Below are positions 34,222 to 43,463 of a stretch of 64,000 nucleotides of DNA, piece after piece; positions within the stretch are counted from its first letter, which is position 1; each line of letters starts with the position of its first letter. The notes below the pieces were generated by a model that was given only the letters and a program-made list of their open reading frames with translations, was not told the DNA's origin and made no database searches. Position numbers and translations under genes: made by a program. The stretch is from contig CADBEB010000009.1 in the NCBI GenBank assembly GCA_902793605.1, positions 1 through 64,000 of the forward strand. The letters run 5' to 3'. The DNA is from an uncultured Eubacteriales bacterium (GTDB lineage Bacteria; Bacillota; Clostridia; Christensenellales; Aristaeellaceae).

Positions 34222-37200
34222 TTACAAATAACAATCCATTGTGTGAGAGACCGCTTTCGAGGCAGCGCAGGTCTGCCTCAGAAGGGCGGTCTTTCTCAGC
34301 TCTGTCAGGATAACGTCCCTGCCTGTCGGATTCTCAAACCAGGATTCCGGCCGGGTATTGGGGCCATAGGCCGGGAACCACACGACTTCCCAGTTATCTC
34401 CGGCCATAATCTCCTCCAGGATGAGCCTTGCCCGCGGAATGTGGAACCCCCCGGTCAGAAAACCGACCCGAAGGCTTCCTCTTTTCCGGTCTGACAGCGT
34501 TCCGTCCGCCTGAAACTTCCGGAGGATCTGTGCTGCGAACTCCAGGTTCTGCCTGGTATAGCGGGCCCTGTTCTCGAGATGGATATCTGACGCCGCCACG
34601 CCATGCTCTTTCAGGCGGTCGTAGAGAAACTCAGCTTCCGAGCAGCTTTGGTCCCAGATCAGGTTCGCGCCGCTGACGATATACTTCATACCGGGGTTTC
34701 TTTTTCCGATCTCAACGGCCGCATCCGCCTTGTAGGCGCAGTTTCGGCTTCCCAGAATTACCAGAACGTCGACCGGAGCGCTGCTGTCATAGGGCCCGCC
34801 GAAGACCATCCGGTTGATCTCCGGCAGGTTCTCATCCCGCTCCCCGGGATACTCGGCAAAGCGGTCGATGGTTTTCTCAGTTTCACGGAGAAGATCGTAG
34901 GCACTGAAATCCATCCGTTCCTCCTGCGAAGTACCCTTCGACAGAGCGAAGAAACAGCAGATCTTCTCCTCATGCAGCCGCATGACCCGGCGGAAAAAAT
35001 GCGGGAAGCTTTTCGTCGACTGGGACAGCCGGTCCCGCTGTATATAACGGAGCATCACCAGAGAGCTTGTGATCACCGCGGGATGGAGATCCTGTCCTTC
35101 CAGCAGGCGCAGATAGCCGTAATTGAACAGGCGATCCTCGCCGAAATCGATGCCCTCCTCAAAGCGGAGACGCGCCTGCTCAATGATGCTGCGGCAGTAG
35201 AATTTGTTACAGTTGGAATAGACCAGAAGATTCCGGCTCCGGATATAATCGTCCGCAAACTCGGAGATATTGTCATAGGTTCGGTCCGGAACAGTCCAGA
35301 ATTCGCTGTTCCCTTCCAGGTGGATACGTTCGATGCCCAGGATATAGAGACCCGCCTGCTTTTCCAGCAGTGGCAGGCTCTTTTGCAGGAATCCCTGTTC
35401 CAGGCAGTCGTCGCAATCCAGAAAAGTGATATACTTTCCGCGGGCAAGATCCAGCCCGTAATTTCTGGCTCCCGAGACTCCGGCGTGATCCCGGTACGCG
35501 ATCCGAAGATTTTCCTTCCTGCCCTCGTACCGTTTCAGGATCTCCGCCGACGCGTCCGACGAGCCGTCATCCACAACGATCAGTTCGCAGTCTTCCGTAA
35601 GCTGCAGCAAAACGTTCTCCAGCGTCTGGGTCAGGAAGGCCTCGCAGTTGTAGGCAGGCAGAATGACGGACAGCCGCGGGGAGTCTTTTTTCATCCCGCA
35701 GCAGCTGCCGGCATCCGGCGCCAGCGCCCGCCAGATCCGCGCCGCCTCCTGCGAGGCAAGCTGATCCAAGGCAAAAAAATCCTCCTCCGAAACGCAGAGC
35801 CGTTCACCGTCTTCGCTGTATGGCAAAAGCCCGAGCTTTTCCGCATCCGGCTGGGGAAACCGTTCTGTGCTCCGCTCCGTTTGGAGCAGAATGAGGTTCC
35901 CCTCCTCAAGATACCGGATGCTGCAGTGCTTTTTTACGACAGGCCGGGGTGTAATGAACTTCCGGCCGAAAAACTCCACGCCGTGCCTGTGCAGCGCCGA
36001 CTGCAGCAGGATCAGATAGAGCCTTTTGACATGAGGAAGGGAACTCCCGACCCCGACGAAAGGTTCGGAAACAAAGACCGTCTCTGTATCGTAACGGACG
36101 CCCTCCATCCCGAAGGCAAGCAGCTCTTCCGTTTCCGCCCGGATCCCGATTCCCGCGGTGCATTCCTTTATCTGCTGCAGGGAATATATGAAAGCGGAGA
36201 TATTGTTGGCCTCCACGATAACCGGTCCCTTATCCGTAACGGCGACGTCCCAGCCGATGTAGCGCATTTCAGGAATGAAAAGCGCCTCTTTCCGGCAGCA
36301 TTCCAAGCATGCCGAAATCCCCGGCAGCTTTCTGCCGCGCCGGAACAGGTAGCCGGTATCGCGATGCCTGTCCGCTGCCTGCCAAGGGCCTCCGGGTTCC
36401 TGCTGATATGCCTGGATAATGCTCCCGTCCTCGGAAAGGAGGACACGGTACCTGACCGAGGAAGCGGATATGTCTGTCACCGCCCCGCTTCCTCCGACCG
36501 AAAGCACAACGGGCAGAAAAATCCTCACACCGCTGCCGCTGCGCACGGTATGGATGCGGACCGTGTTGAGGCTGTCCGGATAGATCGCCTGGTACGCGCC
36601 GTGCTGGCGGATATAAGGCTCCAGGATATCGGCGCCGTCAGAGCGGATCTGCCCGGCCGGGTCCTTCCCGTTGTCCGTGTAGATCCGAAAGCCCTCTCCG
36701 GCAGAGGAGTTTCTTTTTCCCACAATCTTTCCCCAGGTCTGCAGGAACTGCCGGATTTCCTCATCGGACGAAGCAGCGGGAACCAGAGCCGGCCTGCGCA
36801 TGAGTTCCCGAAGGCCCGGACGCAGGAACATATTGATTTTATCCATCAGAAAGGCCTTCATGCTCATATCGTTGAGATCCATCGCGCGGTCCAGATACTC
36901 TTCCATGGAGATTCGGGTTTCCGGCGCGCAACCCTCCGAGCCTGGATGACCCGCAGGCTGACTGCAGGCCGCGCCGGGAGCAGCCGGCTGGTCAACCTTC
37001 TTCACCTCCCGCAGCACCTCCGCGATAACGCTTTCCCTGTGCTCCTGATCCAGCGGCAGGATTTCCTCGGCCAGTCCGGTGTTTTCCAGAACAATCCCGG
37101 CGTGAAACCGCATCGCCTTTTCCCGGATCCCGGCGTCTCCGGTATACACGTAGAAGATGAGATCCCCGTCAGGGAAAAAGACATTCTCATCCCTGAGCCT

Positions 37201-38661
37201 TCTTTTTCTTATCCTGATCGGGACCAACCGCGCGAGCTGCTCTTCGCGGTTCTCCCTGTCAAAGCAGAGATCGCTCCGGGAATCCAGGAAAATGACGATA
37301 TCCTCCTCCCCGAGCGCGTCCAGGAAGCCGCTTACGGTAAGTGCGTTCGCCTGTTTCTCCGGCTGCTCCGGCAAGCCGGCTCCGGGAAGGTCTGCCGTTT
37401 CCCGTGCAGTATCCGGCTCCGGCGTTTTGACGCCCTTCACTTCCACTCTGCGGTACGCAAACGAAAGCGCCTTTTCCTTTGTCTGAAAATAATCGCTTTT
37501 AAAAGCGCGGTCATCGATGAGCCAAACCTGGCGGCCGGCTGTTTCCTTTTTCAGCGCGGTCTCATGGACAAAGGGGAGCGTGACCTTCAAAGAATACTCG
37601 GCGAGCGCTTCAAGAAGGGTAACGTCCACGCCGAAGGTATGGACGGGGCGCAGATCCGTCTCTTCCAGCTCCGAAAGCAGTTTCACGGCAAAATAGTACC
37701 GGTCGCACGCCCGGAAGGTGTTCGGAAAATCATAGCCGCAGACAATATTCTTCCTGAAGATGCCCCGAAGATTGCGGACAGAGGAGGAGGAAACCGTGAA
37801 GGAAGTATCCGGAATCCGGTCCAGCAGAACTGTCATCAGCTCCGCGGGGAACCTCCCGCGAATCGTTCTCGCCTCCGGGAAGAAGCGGGCGTAATCCACG
37901 GTATCGTCCGGGTGAGACTTGAAGATCAGAGAACGGTCCCGGAGGAAAAAGTCGGCGCAGACCTGGTAAATGGCGATCTGATCCTCCAGCGTCGTGGTAT
38001 ACAGATTTGAGAACTGCTGCGTAAAAACCAGCACCGCGTCTTCCGGAATGCCCCGGATGGGCTCCAGCCGGTAAAAACGCATGACGGCGCAGATTGTCTC
38101 CGGGTTGAGGTGCGTGATTTCTGATGCCGGATCAAAATCCTTCCATTTCGGATCGCCGGAGATAAAACTCTGGGCGGAGAAGTTGCAGATGGCGTCACGG
38201 ATATATTCGTTTCTTCCGTCCAGAAGCCCGTAGGTCTGGGCAATATCCGCTATAACTGGTGTGACGTCCCTGATGATGTCGTACAGTATTTTCGGTTTGG
38301 AAAGCATCCCTCCGCCGTCTTCAAACATGTGGAAGGAAACGCCGTTCGAGATCAGGTACAGGGAAAAACTGTAGTAAGCAGCGGCAACGTAAATATGTTC
38401 GAACTCCGTGATCCCGTAAGGCACACTGTCCCTGTACGCTTGCTCCGTCTCTTCCAGGATAGTCTCCGGGTCGTTGGAAACCGATCGGTAAGGGAACAAC
38501 AGGACTTCATCGAAAAACGCCTCCAGTTCCCTGTAGTCATGATATTTCTTCGCTGAGAAATCCGCCAGCAGCAGGATACAGCGCTCCTCCGCATGAACCC
38601 TTTCCCGGTGAATGATCGCTTCCAGTACCTGGTACATCGTTGCGCAATGGTATAAAATCAA
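34222..38661 (-). CDS. Four-domain glycan synthase: polysialyltransferase-like, ATP-grasp, GT2, DUF218
   Basis: This 1479-residue chain joins four units. (1) ~1-370 resembles bacterial polysialyltransferases: the D/E-D/E-G type motif FEDGGG (~113-118), the HP motif KSHPDD (~248-253) and a Ser cluster SSSS (~291-294). (2) ~590-870 is a sugar-transfer-associated ATP-grasp domain with YIGWDVAVTDKGPVIVEANN (~801-820). (3) ~995-1240 is a GT2 glycosyltransferase with SVILPAYNCEAF, VVDDGSSD and DCDD. (4) ~1297-1479 is a DUF218/SanA-like domain with VILGSRN, ENRARYTRQN and TGGFHIPRA. A low-complexity linker (~550-590) separates the first two. No signal peptide or membrane helix is seen. It ends an operon with a CMP-sugar synthase, which fits unit 1 using a CMP-sugar donor. 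The full assignment is inference. Confidence 0.85.
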   Translation of the reverse strand: MILYHCATMYQVLEAIIHRERVHAEERCILLLADFSAKKYHDYRELEAFFDEVLLFPYRSVSNDPETILEETEQAYRDSVPYGITEFEHIYVAAAYYSFSLYLISNGVSFHMFEDGGGMLSKPKILYDIIRDVTPVIADIAQTYGLLDGRNEYIRDAICNFSAQSFISGDPKWKDFDPASEITHLNPETICAVMRFYRLEPIRGIPEDAVLVFTQQFSNLYTTTLEDQIAIYQVCADFFLRDRSLIFKSHPDDTVDYARFFPEARTIRGRFPAELMTVLLDRIPDTSFTVSSSSVRNLRGIFRKNIVCGYDFPNTFRACDRYYFAVKLLSELEETDLRPVHTFGVDVTLLEALAEYSLKVTLPFVHETALKKETAGRQVWLIDDRAFKSDYFQTKEKALSFAYRRVEVKGVKTPEPDTARETADLPGAGLPEQPEKQANALTVSGFLDALGEEDIVIFLDSRSDLCFDRENREEQLARLVPIRIRKRRLRDENVFFPDGDLIFYVYTGDAGIREKAMRFHAGIVLENTGLAEEILPLDQEHRESVIAEVLREVKKVDQPAAPGAACSQPAGHPGSEGCAPETRISMEEYLDRAMDLNDMSMKAFLMDKINMFLRPGLRELMRRPALVPAASSDEEIRQFLQTWGKIVGKRNSSAGEGFRIYTDNGKDPAGQIRSDGADILEPYIRQHGAYQAIYPDSLNTVRIHTVRSGSGVRIFLPVVLSVGGSGAVTDISASSVRYRVLLSEDGSIIQAYQQEPGGPWQAADRHRDTGYLFRRGRKLPGISACLECCRKEALFIPEMRYIGWDVAVTDKGPVIVEANNISAFIYSLQQIKECTAGIGIRAETEELLAFGMEGVRYDTETVFVSEPFVGVGSSLPHVKRLYLILLQSALHRHGVEFFGRKFITPRPVVKKHCSIRYLEEGNLILLQTERSTERFPQPDAEKLGLLPYSEDGERLCVSEEDFFALDQLASQEAARIWRALAPDAGSCCGMKKDSPRLSVILPAYNCEAFLTQTLENVLLQLTEDCELIVVDDGSSDASAEILKRYEGRKENLRIAYRDHAGVSGARNYGLDLARGKYITFLDCDDCLEQGFLQKSLPLLEKQAGLYILGIERIHLEGNSEFWTVPDRTYDNISEFADDYIRSRNLLVYSNCNKFYCRSIIEQARLRFEEGIDFGEDRLFNYGYLRLLEGQDLHPAVITSSLVMLRYIQRDRLSQSTKSFPHFFRRVMRLHEEKICCFFALSKGTSQEERMDFSAYDLLRETEKTIDRFAEYPGERDENLPEINRMVFGGPYDSSAPVDVLVILGSRNCAYKADAAVEIGKRNPGMKYIVSGANLIWDQSCSEAEFLYDRLKEHGVAASDIHLENRARYTRQNLEFAAQILRKFQADGTLSDRKRGSLRVGFLTGGFHIPRARLILEEIMAGDNWEVVWFPAYGPNTRPESWFENPTGRDVILTELRKTALLRQTCAASKAVSHTMDCYL

Positions 38662-38690
38662 ACCGGTCTTCCTCCTCCGGAACGCTGCTT

Positions 38691-40097
38691 CTATCGCTTC
38701 CCGCCGTCCCTGTCCGGGACCGGGAGCTTTCTCTTCGCGATCTTCCCGTTCGCCTCTCGGGGAATGCTGTCTACCTTCATAAAACAGGCCGGGATCATAT
38801 AGGATGGAAGCCGCCCGGCGGCAAGCCTTTCAGCCTCCTCGACGGATCTCTTCGGCTCCTGCGCATAGTACGCGCAGAGATAGGGGTGCCCCTGGTCAAA
38901 GATGCCTCTGACCCCAACCCAGTCGACCTCCAGGAGCTCCCGGAAGACCGATTCAATCTCAGCGGGTTCGATGCGGTTTCCCCGGATTTTGATCATTTCA
39001 TCGGCTCTGCCGATGATCACGATACTCCCGTCCGCCTGGATCGATCCTCGGTCTCCCGAGCGGATATAACCATTCAGCCGGACCTGCTCCGTGAGTTCAG
39101 GCAAGCCGATATAGCCCCGGAAATATGGCGCCCGATAACAGAGATTTCCCGTTTCTCCGTCCGGAAGCACGTTTCCGCCGTCGTCCATGATACAGATCTC
39201 CGATTTATGCTCCCCGGTCCTGCCGACCGGCGTGACATCATATTCCCGGTCAATCAGAAACGTCGAGATATTGAAGCCGGATTCCGACTGACCGTAGCCG
39301 CAGAAGATCTCCACCCGGTCGCTGAAGATCTTCCTTGCCGGTTCTCCTCCGACAACGATCTTGGTCAGGGAAGCGGGGATCCGCTTCAGATGCTTCAGCA
39401 TGGAGGGAACGATAAAGAGGTTCGTGAGCTGCAGGTTCTCGATGTATTCAGGTAAACGGTCCGGATCCCTGACGACGTCCTTCGGGACCACGGCCAGCGT
39501 TTGCGCGTTATAGAGAATCGGCGGTATGATGAGCATGCTGACCACAAAATAGAGCGGAGTGATCAGGGCAAACCTGCCGTCGATCACCGGGCGTTCTCCG
39601 CAGAAATGCAGCCTGATGCACATTTCCAGGGTGCCAAATTCATGCATCACGCCCTTGGGATTTCCCGTCGTCCCGGAGGTATAGATCAGATAGGCGAGAT
39701 CGTGAAGGGACGTTTCCTCATATCCCTCCAGGGTGCTGCCGGCCATGATCCCGGAAAACAGCGCCTCGTCGATCTTCAGCACGCAGCCCGCGTCCTGCTG
39801 AATGTACTCCATCCTTTCAGGTTCATAGTCCGCCTCCAGCATGACGGCCGCGGCGCCCGCGCGCCAGATACCAATCAGGGCGACGACCGGGTCGTTTCCC
39901 CGCGGGAGTGCGATCATCACCGTGTTTTCCTTCCCGATTCCTTTCTGTCTGAGAAAACGGTAAACACGGCCGGAGCATTCCCACAGCCTGGCATAGGTCA
40001 TGCTTTTTCCGGCTTCCGCCGAGATCAGCGCGACGTCATCCGGGTGACAGGCGCAGTTTTTCTCCAGCTTTTCAATAAAACGCAAATCTGTACTCAT
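38691..40097 (-). CDS. Stand-alone adenylation (AMP-binding) ligase
   Basis: The 468-residue ANL enzyme has the core motifs of NRPS-type adenylation domains. They are YLIYTSGTTGNPKG, CGYGQSESG, RSGDRGSI, the hinge GRADEMIKIRGNRIEPAEIE and the catalytic Lys of NGKIAKRK. It should activate a carboxylic acid (amino, hydroxy or fatty) as acyl-AMP. No carrier protein is fused or adjacent, so the acceptor may be CoA, a distant carrier or a sugar amine. Its ATG overlaps the PIG-L/GNAT gene by 4 bases (ATGA), and 29 bases separate its stop from the downstream glycan synthase. Recruitment for acylating a glycan is inferred from this context. Confidence 0.88.
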   Translation of the reverse strand: MSTDLRFIEKLEKNCACHPDDVALISAEAGKSMTYARLWECSGRVYRFLRQKGIGKENTVMIALPRGNDPVVALIGIWRAGAAAVMLEADYEPERMEYIQQDAGCVLKIDEALFSGIMAGSTLEGYEETSLHDLAYLIYTSGTTGNPKGVMHEFGTLEMCIRLHFCGERPVIDGRFALITPLYFVVSMLIIPPILYNAQTLAVVPKDVVRDPDRLPEYIENLQLTNLFIVPSMLKHLKRIPASLTKIVVGGEPARKIFSDRVEIFCGYGQSESGFNISTFLIDREYDVTPVGRTGEHKSEICIMDDGGNVLPDGETGNLCYRAPYFRGYIGLPELTEQVRLNGYIRSGDRGSIQADGSIVIIGRADEMIKIRGNRIEPAEIESVFRELLEVDWVGVRGIFDQGHPYLCAYYAQEPKRSVEEAERLAAGRLPSYMIPACFMKVDSIPREANGKIAKRKLPVPDRDGGKR

Positions 40098-41203
40098 TTT
40101 CTCAGCAAATCTCCATACGCGCCTTCACTATCCTCGACAGCGATAACGTCGGCGACTTTTTCAACGACCCTTCTCTCCGCCGGGGAGACAGAGCCGCTGA
40201 CCGCATATCTAAAACCCTGATCCTTCAGATAGCGGAAGGACTTTTGAACCAGCAGCGTGTTGATCCCGAGGCCTCGGGCTTCAGGAAGGGTGCCGCCCGG
40301 CCCGGCATAATCCGGTGCAATGGCTCCCACGCAGCCGAAGGCGAGAATCCGGCCCTCGCGTACCGCCGTGTAACAGACCCCGTTCATCATCGCAGCGAGG
40401 GCTTCGTCGGCCCAGGACTGCGCGAAGTTGTCTCTGATAAACTCGTAAACCTGCGTGAAGTCGGGCGGCATCACCCGTTTGACCCGGATCCCCTTCGCCG
40501 CCAGGGAAGCCTCCAGCGAGGAGTCCTCACGCAGGGTATAAAGCTTTGCGATCAGATCCGGATTATAGCCGATCTTTCGCGCGTCCACCTTCAGATAGCA
40601 CTCGGCGTATTTGCATTTCGGGTCCGAGAGCATCTGTGTGCCGCGGAGAAGATTCAGCGTCAGATTGATCTCCTCCTGCTCGCTCTGATCCGCGTGAAAA
40701 CGGATCAGCCGCCGCTTTTCTTCCAGAAGCCCCGTAATGTCGATGCAGTGCGTCGGCCGGTAAAACGGCGTAACGATCTCATACATAAAGCATTCCGCCT
40801 GCGCCTTCTGGCGTCGGATTGCCTTGCAGCACATCAGCGCCGCGGCCTTGTGATCCGGATGAGGACTCTCATGCCAGGGAAGAAAGATCTTCGTGTACGG
40901 AGTAAAATCGATTCGGTCGGCGGCATCCCCATGCTTCGTGAGGGTCGTGTCCTCGATACCGAACCATTCCCAGGAACGCGGGTTCACCGCCTCCATTTCG
41001 GTTTTGAACTGAAGCCGGCGGATCTTTGCCTCTTCCGCGATGCTGATCTCCGGGTTCCCGTGGCTTCCGTCTGTGAGCACGAAGACGTCGGTCCGGTCGG
41101 GCGCAAGGATCAGGGGGGCAGCCGCGCCGAGGCATTCGTCGTCAGGATGCGGCGCGATCACGGCAATCCGGTCATTTTTTTCAAAGACGATTCTCTCTCT
41201 CAT
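40094..41203 (-). CDS. PIG-L deacetylase / GNAT acetyltransferase fusion
   Basis: Residues ~1-200 are a zinc-dependent PIG-L/LmbE de-N-acetylase with APHPDDECLGA (zinc ligands His19, Asp22) and the HPDHKAA motif near 115. Residues ~230-369 are a GNAT-like domain with a C-terminal FRYAVSGSVSPAERRVVEKV segment and an acetyl-CoA loop around ARGLGINTLLV. A deacetylase and an acyltransferase in one chain would allow removal of an acetyl group from an amino sugar and replacement with another acyl group. That exchange is inferred, but it fits the adjacent adenylation enzyme, which could supply the acyl group. It is second in the four-gene operon. Confidence 0.85.
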   Translation of the reverse strand: MRERIVFEKNDRIAVIAPHPDDECLGAAAPLILAPDRTDVFVLTDGSHGNPEISIAEEAKIRRLQFKTEMEAVNPRSWEWFGIEDTTLTKHGDAADRIDFTPYTKIFLPWHESPHPDHKAAALMCCKAIRRQKAQAECFMYEIVTPFYRPTHCIDITGLLEEKRRLIRFHADQSEQEEINLTLNLLRGTQMLSDPKCKYAECYLKVDARKIGYNPDLIAKLYTLREDSSLEASLAAKGIRVKRVMPPDFTQVYEFIRDNFAQSWADEALAAMMNGVCYTAVREGRILAFGCVGAIAPDYAGPGGTLPEARGLGINTLLVQKSFRYLKDQGFRYAVSGSVSPAERRVVEKVADVIAVEDSEGAYGDLLRK

Positions 41204-41239
41204 AGCATTCTCCAGGCGATTTTTTATTCTTCAGTTGGA

Positions 41240-41977
41240 TCACCTGCGATCCAACTGATTGCCTATTATGGATCTGACAATTTCAAGATCCTTGGGCGTG
41301 TCTACAGATACAGTTTTGCAGGTCACTTCCACCATCCTCACAGGTATCTCCTGATCAATGAATCTAATCAAATCACATCCTTCAAGTATTTCCAGTTTGC
41401 TTTTAGGGGCTTCATTGTACAGTGTTAATGCTTTTGACGAATAAGCCGCTATACCCACGAACTTCATATAGTCAAAATCCAGTCCTCCCTTTGGATAAGG
41501 AAGCGGGCTTCTTGTTGTGATAATCAGATTGCCTTTTGTGTTTGTAACTACTTTAAGATTTGTAACGTCTATGACTTCCGGAGCTGACTTTATGATTGTC
41601 ATAGCGTTCACACAGTCCATACCGGTTCTCTTTGCTTCTTCGGTAACGGCATCAATGGCGTCCGGTTCGATTAAAGGCTCGTCACCGCCGATAAATACAT
41701 AGTAATCATAACGCATCTTCGTCGCAACCTCATACATTCTCGAGGTGGGCGAATCATGATCCGGAGACGTCATGATATATTTCATGCCGTATTTCTTGCA
41801 CGCTTCAGCTATACGCTGATCGTCTGTCGCAACGATAAGATCATCCAATGAGCTTGCCTTTAACGCTTGCTGATATACCCACCAGATCATAGGTTTGCCG
41901 CATAGATCCGCAAGCGGCTTGCCCGGAAACCTGCTTGACTGATATCTTGAAGGTATGATTCCTAAAAACGTTTTCAT
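41240..41977 (-). CDS. CMP-Kdo synthetase-like cytidylyltransferase (KdsB family)
   Basis: The 245-residue enzyme has the CMP-sugar synthase start IIPSRYQSSRFPGKPLADLCGKP-type signature, VATDDQRI, GGDEPLIEPDAID and TRSPLPYPKGG, as in KdsB (CTP:3-deoxy-manno-octulosonate cytidylyltransferase). KdsB normally serves Gram-negative lipopolysaccharide, but homologues also serve Kdo- or nonulosonate-containing capsules. No Kdo or sialic acid synthesis gene is in the window, so the sugar is unknown. It is the first gene of the operon ending with the polysialyltransferase-like protein. An AGGAGGAAAG site precedes the ATG. Codon use looks more AT-rich than the genes downstream, hinting at a separate origin. 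Confidence 0.88.
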   Translation of the reverse strand: MKTFLGIIPSRYQSSRFPGKPLADLCGKPMIWWVYQQALKASSLDDLIVATDDQRIAEACKKYGMKYIMTSPDHDSPTSRMYEVATKMRYDYYVFIGGDEPLIEPDAIDAVTEEAKRTGMDCVNAMTIIKSAPEVIDVTNLKVVTNTKGNLIITTRSPLPYPKGGLDFDYMKFVGIAAYSSKALTLYNEAPKSKLEILEGCDLIRFIDQEIPVRMVEVTCKTVSVDTPKDLEIVRSIIGNQLDRR

Positions 41978-42181
41978 ACAATTCTTTCCTCCTGTTCACC
42001 GGTGGGTTGACGTTTTATCCGATTCTGACAGACAGCATCCTGTGCGTCAGGGCTTCCCTCCATCATACGGATTCTCCGCTGTCCAGGATAAACTCCCGCA
42101 TAAAGGCCGCCCCTGCAACTTCATCAATGCTTTTCATGTCGCAAACGGAAAAAATGTCATGTTTTATTTATTTCATAAATA

Positions 42182-42210
42182 AATATAAGCTCTGTAATTG
42201 ATTTAGTCAA
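42182..42210 (-). promoter_or_regulatory. Promoter of the CMP-sugar/glycan operon
   Basis: Minus strand TTGACT (42210-42205), 17-base spacer, TATATT (42187-42182). The untranslated leader would be about 200 bases. The gap 41978-42470 holds this promoter and the next one but no gene. Confidence 0.7.
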
Positions 42211-42352
42211 CTGTGACCATGACAGCTCCTCGCGAAAAGCTATGCCAACTGCGCCTGCGCCCGACTTTCATCACTCCGTCTGTTTTCCGATATACCGCCC
42301 TGTTATATACGATTTTCGCGGAAAGCAACCAGGGACAGATCGGAATGTCGAA

Positions 42353-42382
42353 TTGACATAATAAGTGGTAAGAGATTATTAT
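42353..42382 (+). promoter_or_regulatory. Promoter of the second PAP2 gene
   Basis: TTGACA (42353-42358), 18-base spacer, TATTAT (42377-42382), about 90 bases before the ATG. Confidence 0.65.
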
Positions 42383-42470
42383 GCAGGTGAGAGAGTCCGG
42401 AACAGATAGCTGAATAAAGAGACAAGTCATAACTCATATGACTGTCATATGTTTTCACAAGGAGGCAAAC

Positions 42471-43364
42471 ATGAAGAAAAAAACGGTTATGGCCATGCCG
42501 GCAGGCTGCTTTTGCGGAGTTGCTGCAGTATGTATCCTCGGCATCATCCTGGGTTCATTCCACGATTATGACATCAACGTGGCTCTGGCCAACAAAACAG
42601 ATCTCGGGGCCTTCTTTGCCACCTACGGTTCTTTCTTTTCCTACTGCCTGTATCCGGCTGCCGGCGCCTGCCTGTACGTCGGACTGAAAGCAAAGGGCGA
42701 CAGGTTCCATCTGCTGGCCTGGGTCCTTCTTCTGCTGGGATGCTTTATGGCGGTCTATTACTCCAACAGTTATAACGGCAAAACTGTCCGTGCTTTGTTC
42801 GGATACACAGCGGGCGAATCCGGTACCTTCCTCTCCGTGTTAAGCTGGCTGTTCTGGGCCGTGCTGTATGCCTGGGTACCCTTCGTGGTGATCCGGCTTC
42901 TGGATCATGCGGACCCTGATAAACTGATTGCGGTAGGCGCTGCCATCCTGATCGCCGGAATCGCGGCGGATAATGTGAACCTGTGGCTCAAGCAGGTGGC
43001 ATCGCGCCCACGCTACAAGTATCTGATCACCCTGGAGGATCCCGCTTCTGAATACAGGAACTGGTGGCAAATGATTCCGAACCTGGCAGGCAGCAATGAT
43101 AATTTCAAGAGCTGGCCCAGCGGTAACATGACTATTGCCAGCATGATGTTCTCCCTGCCGATGCTCACGGACGTAATGAAGATCCGGAGTTCAAAGAAAA
43201 ACCTGTTCGCCTTTGTTATCGCCTGCCTGTTTGTGGCGGTCTACGGCTATAACCGCATTCACATGACAAATCATTTCCTGTCAGATGTCTGCTTCGGCAC
43301 GCTCATCACATATATCCTTTATGCGGTGGTCAGTACAGCTTTCCTGAAAGCAGCAGAAGAGTAA
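42471..43364 (+). CDS. PAP2-like membrane protein with altered active site
   Basis: The 297-residue protein has multiple membrane helices and the PAP2 layout, with KQVASRPRYK for motif 1 and YNRIHMTNHFLSD for motif 3. Motif 2 reads WPSGNM where the family has PSGH. In PAP2 phosphatases that His is the general acid, so activity may be reduced or altered. Motif 3 keeps R and H-x3-D. The start at 42471 has AAGGAGG about 7 bases upstream; a start at 42438 would add eleven residues without support. It is transcribed away from the glycan operon, so a lipid-carrier role there is only a guess. Confidence 0.82.
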   Translation: MKKKTVMAMPAGCFCGVAAVCILGIILGSFHDYDINVALANKTDLGAFFATYGSFFSYCLYPAAGACLYVGLKAKGDRFHLLAWVLLLLGCFMAVYYSNSYNGKTVRALFGYTAGESGTFLSVLSWLFWAVLYAWVPFVVIRLLDHADPDKLIAVGAAILIAGIAADNVNLWLKQVASRPRYKYLITLEDPASEYRNWWQMIPNLAGSNDNFKSWPSGNMTIASMMFSLPMLTDVMKIRSSKKNLFAFVIACLFVAVYGYNRIHMTNHFLSDVCFGTLITYILYAVVSTAFLKAAEE

Positions 43365-43463
43365 CAGTCACTGAAACCTGATTCCTGTTGACAGTATATG
43401 CTTTACACGGCATGCCTGCCAAAAAACGGTCCGAACTTTCTTCCAATGGCAGAGAAAATTTGA

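Noticed and set aside
34603..38010. A 1135-residue open frame on the plus strand opposite the four-domain glycan protein
   Set aside because: It is the antisense of a gene with recognisable domains, is rich in Arg/Pro/His and has no ribosome site or family motif. GC-rich codon use keeps the opposite frame open.
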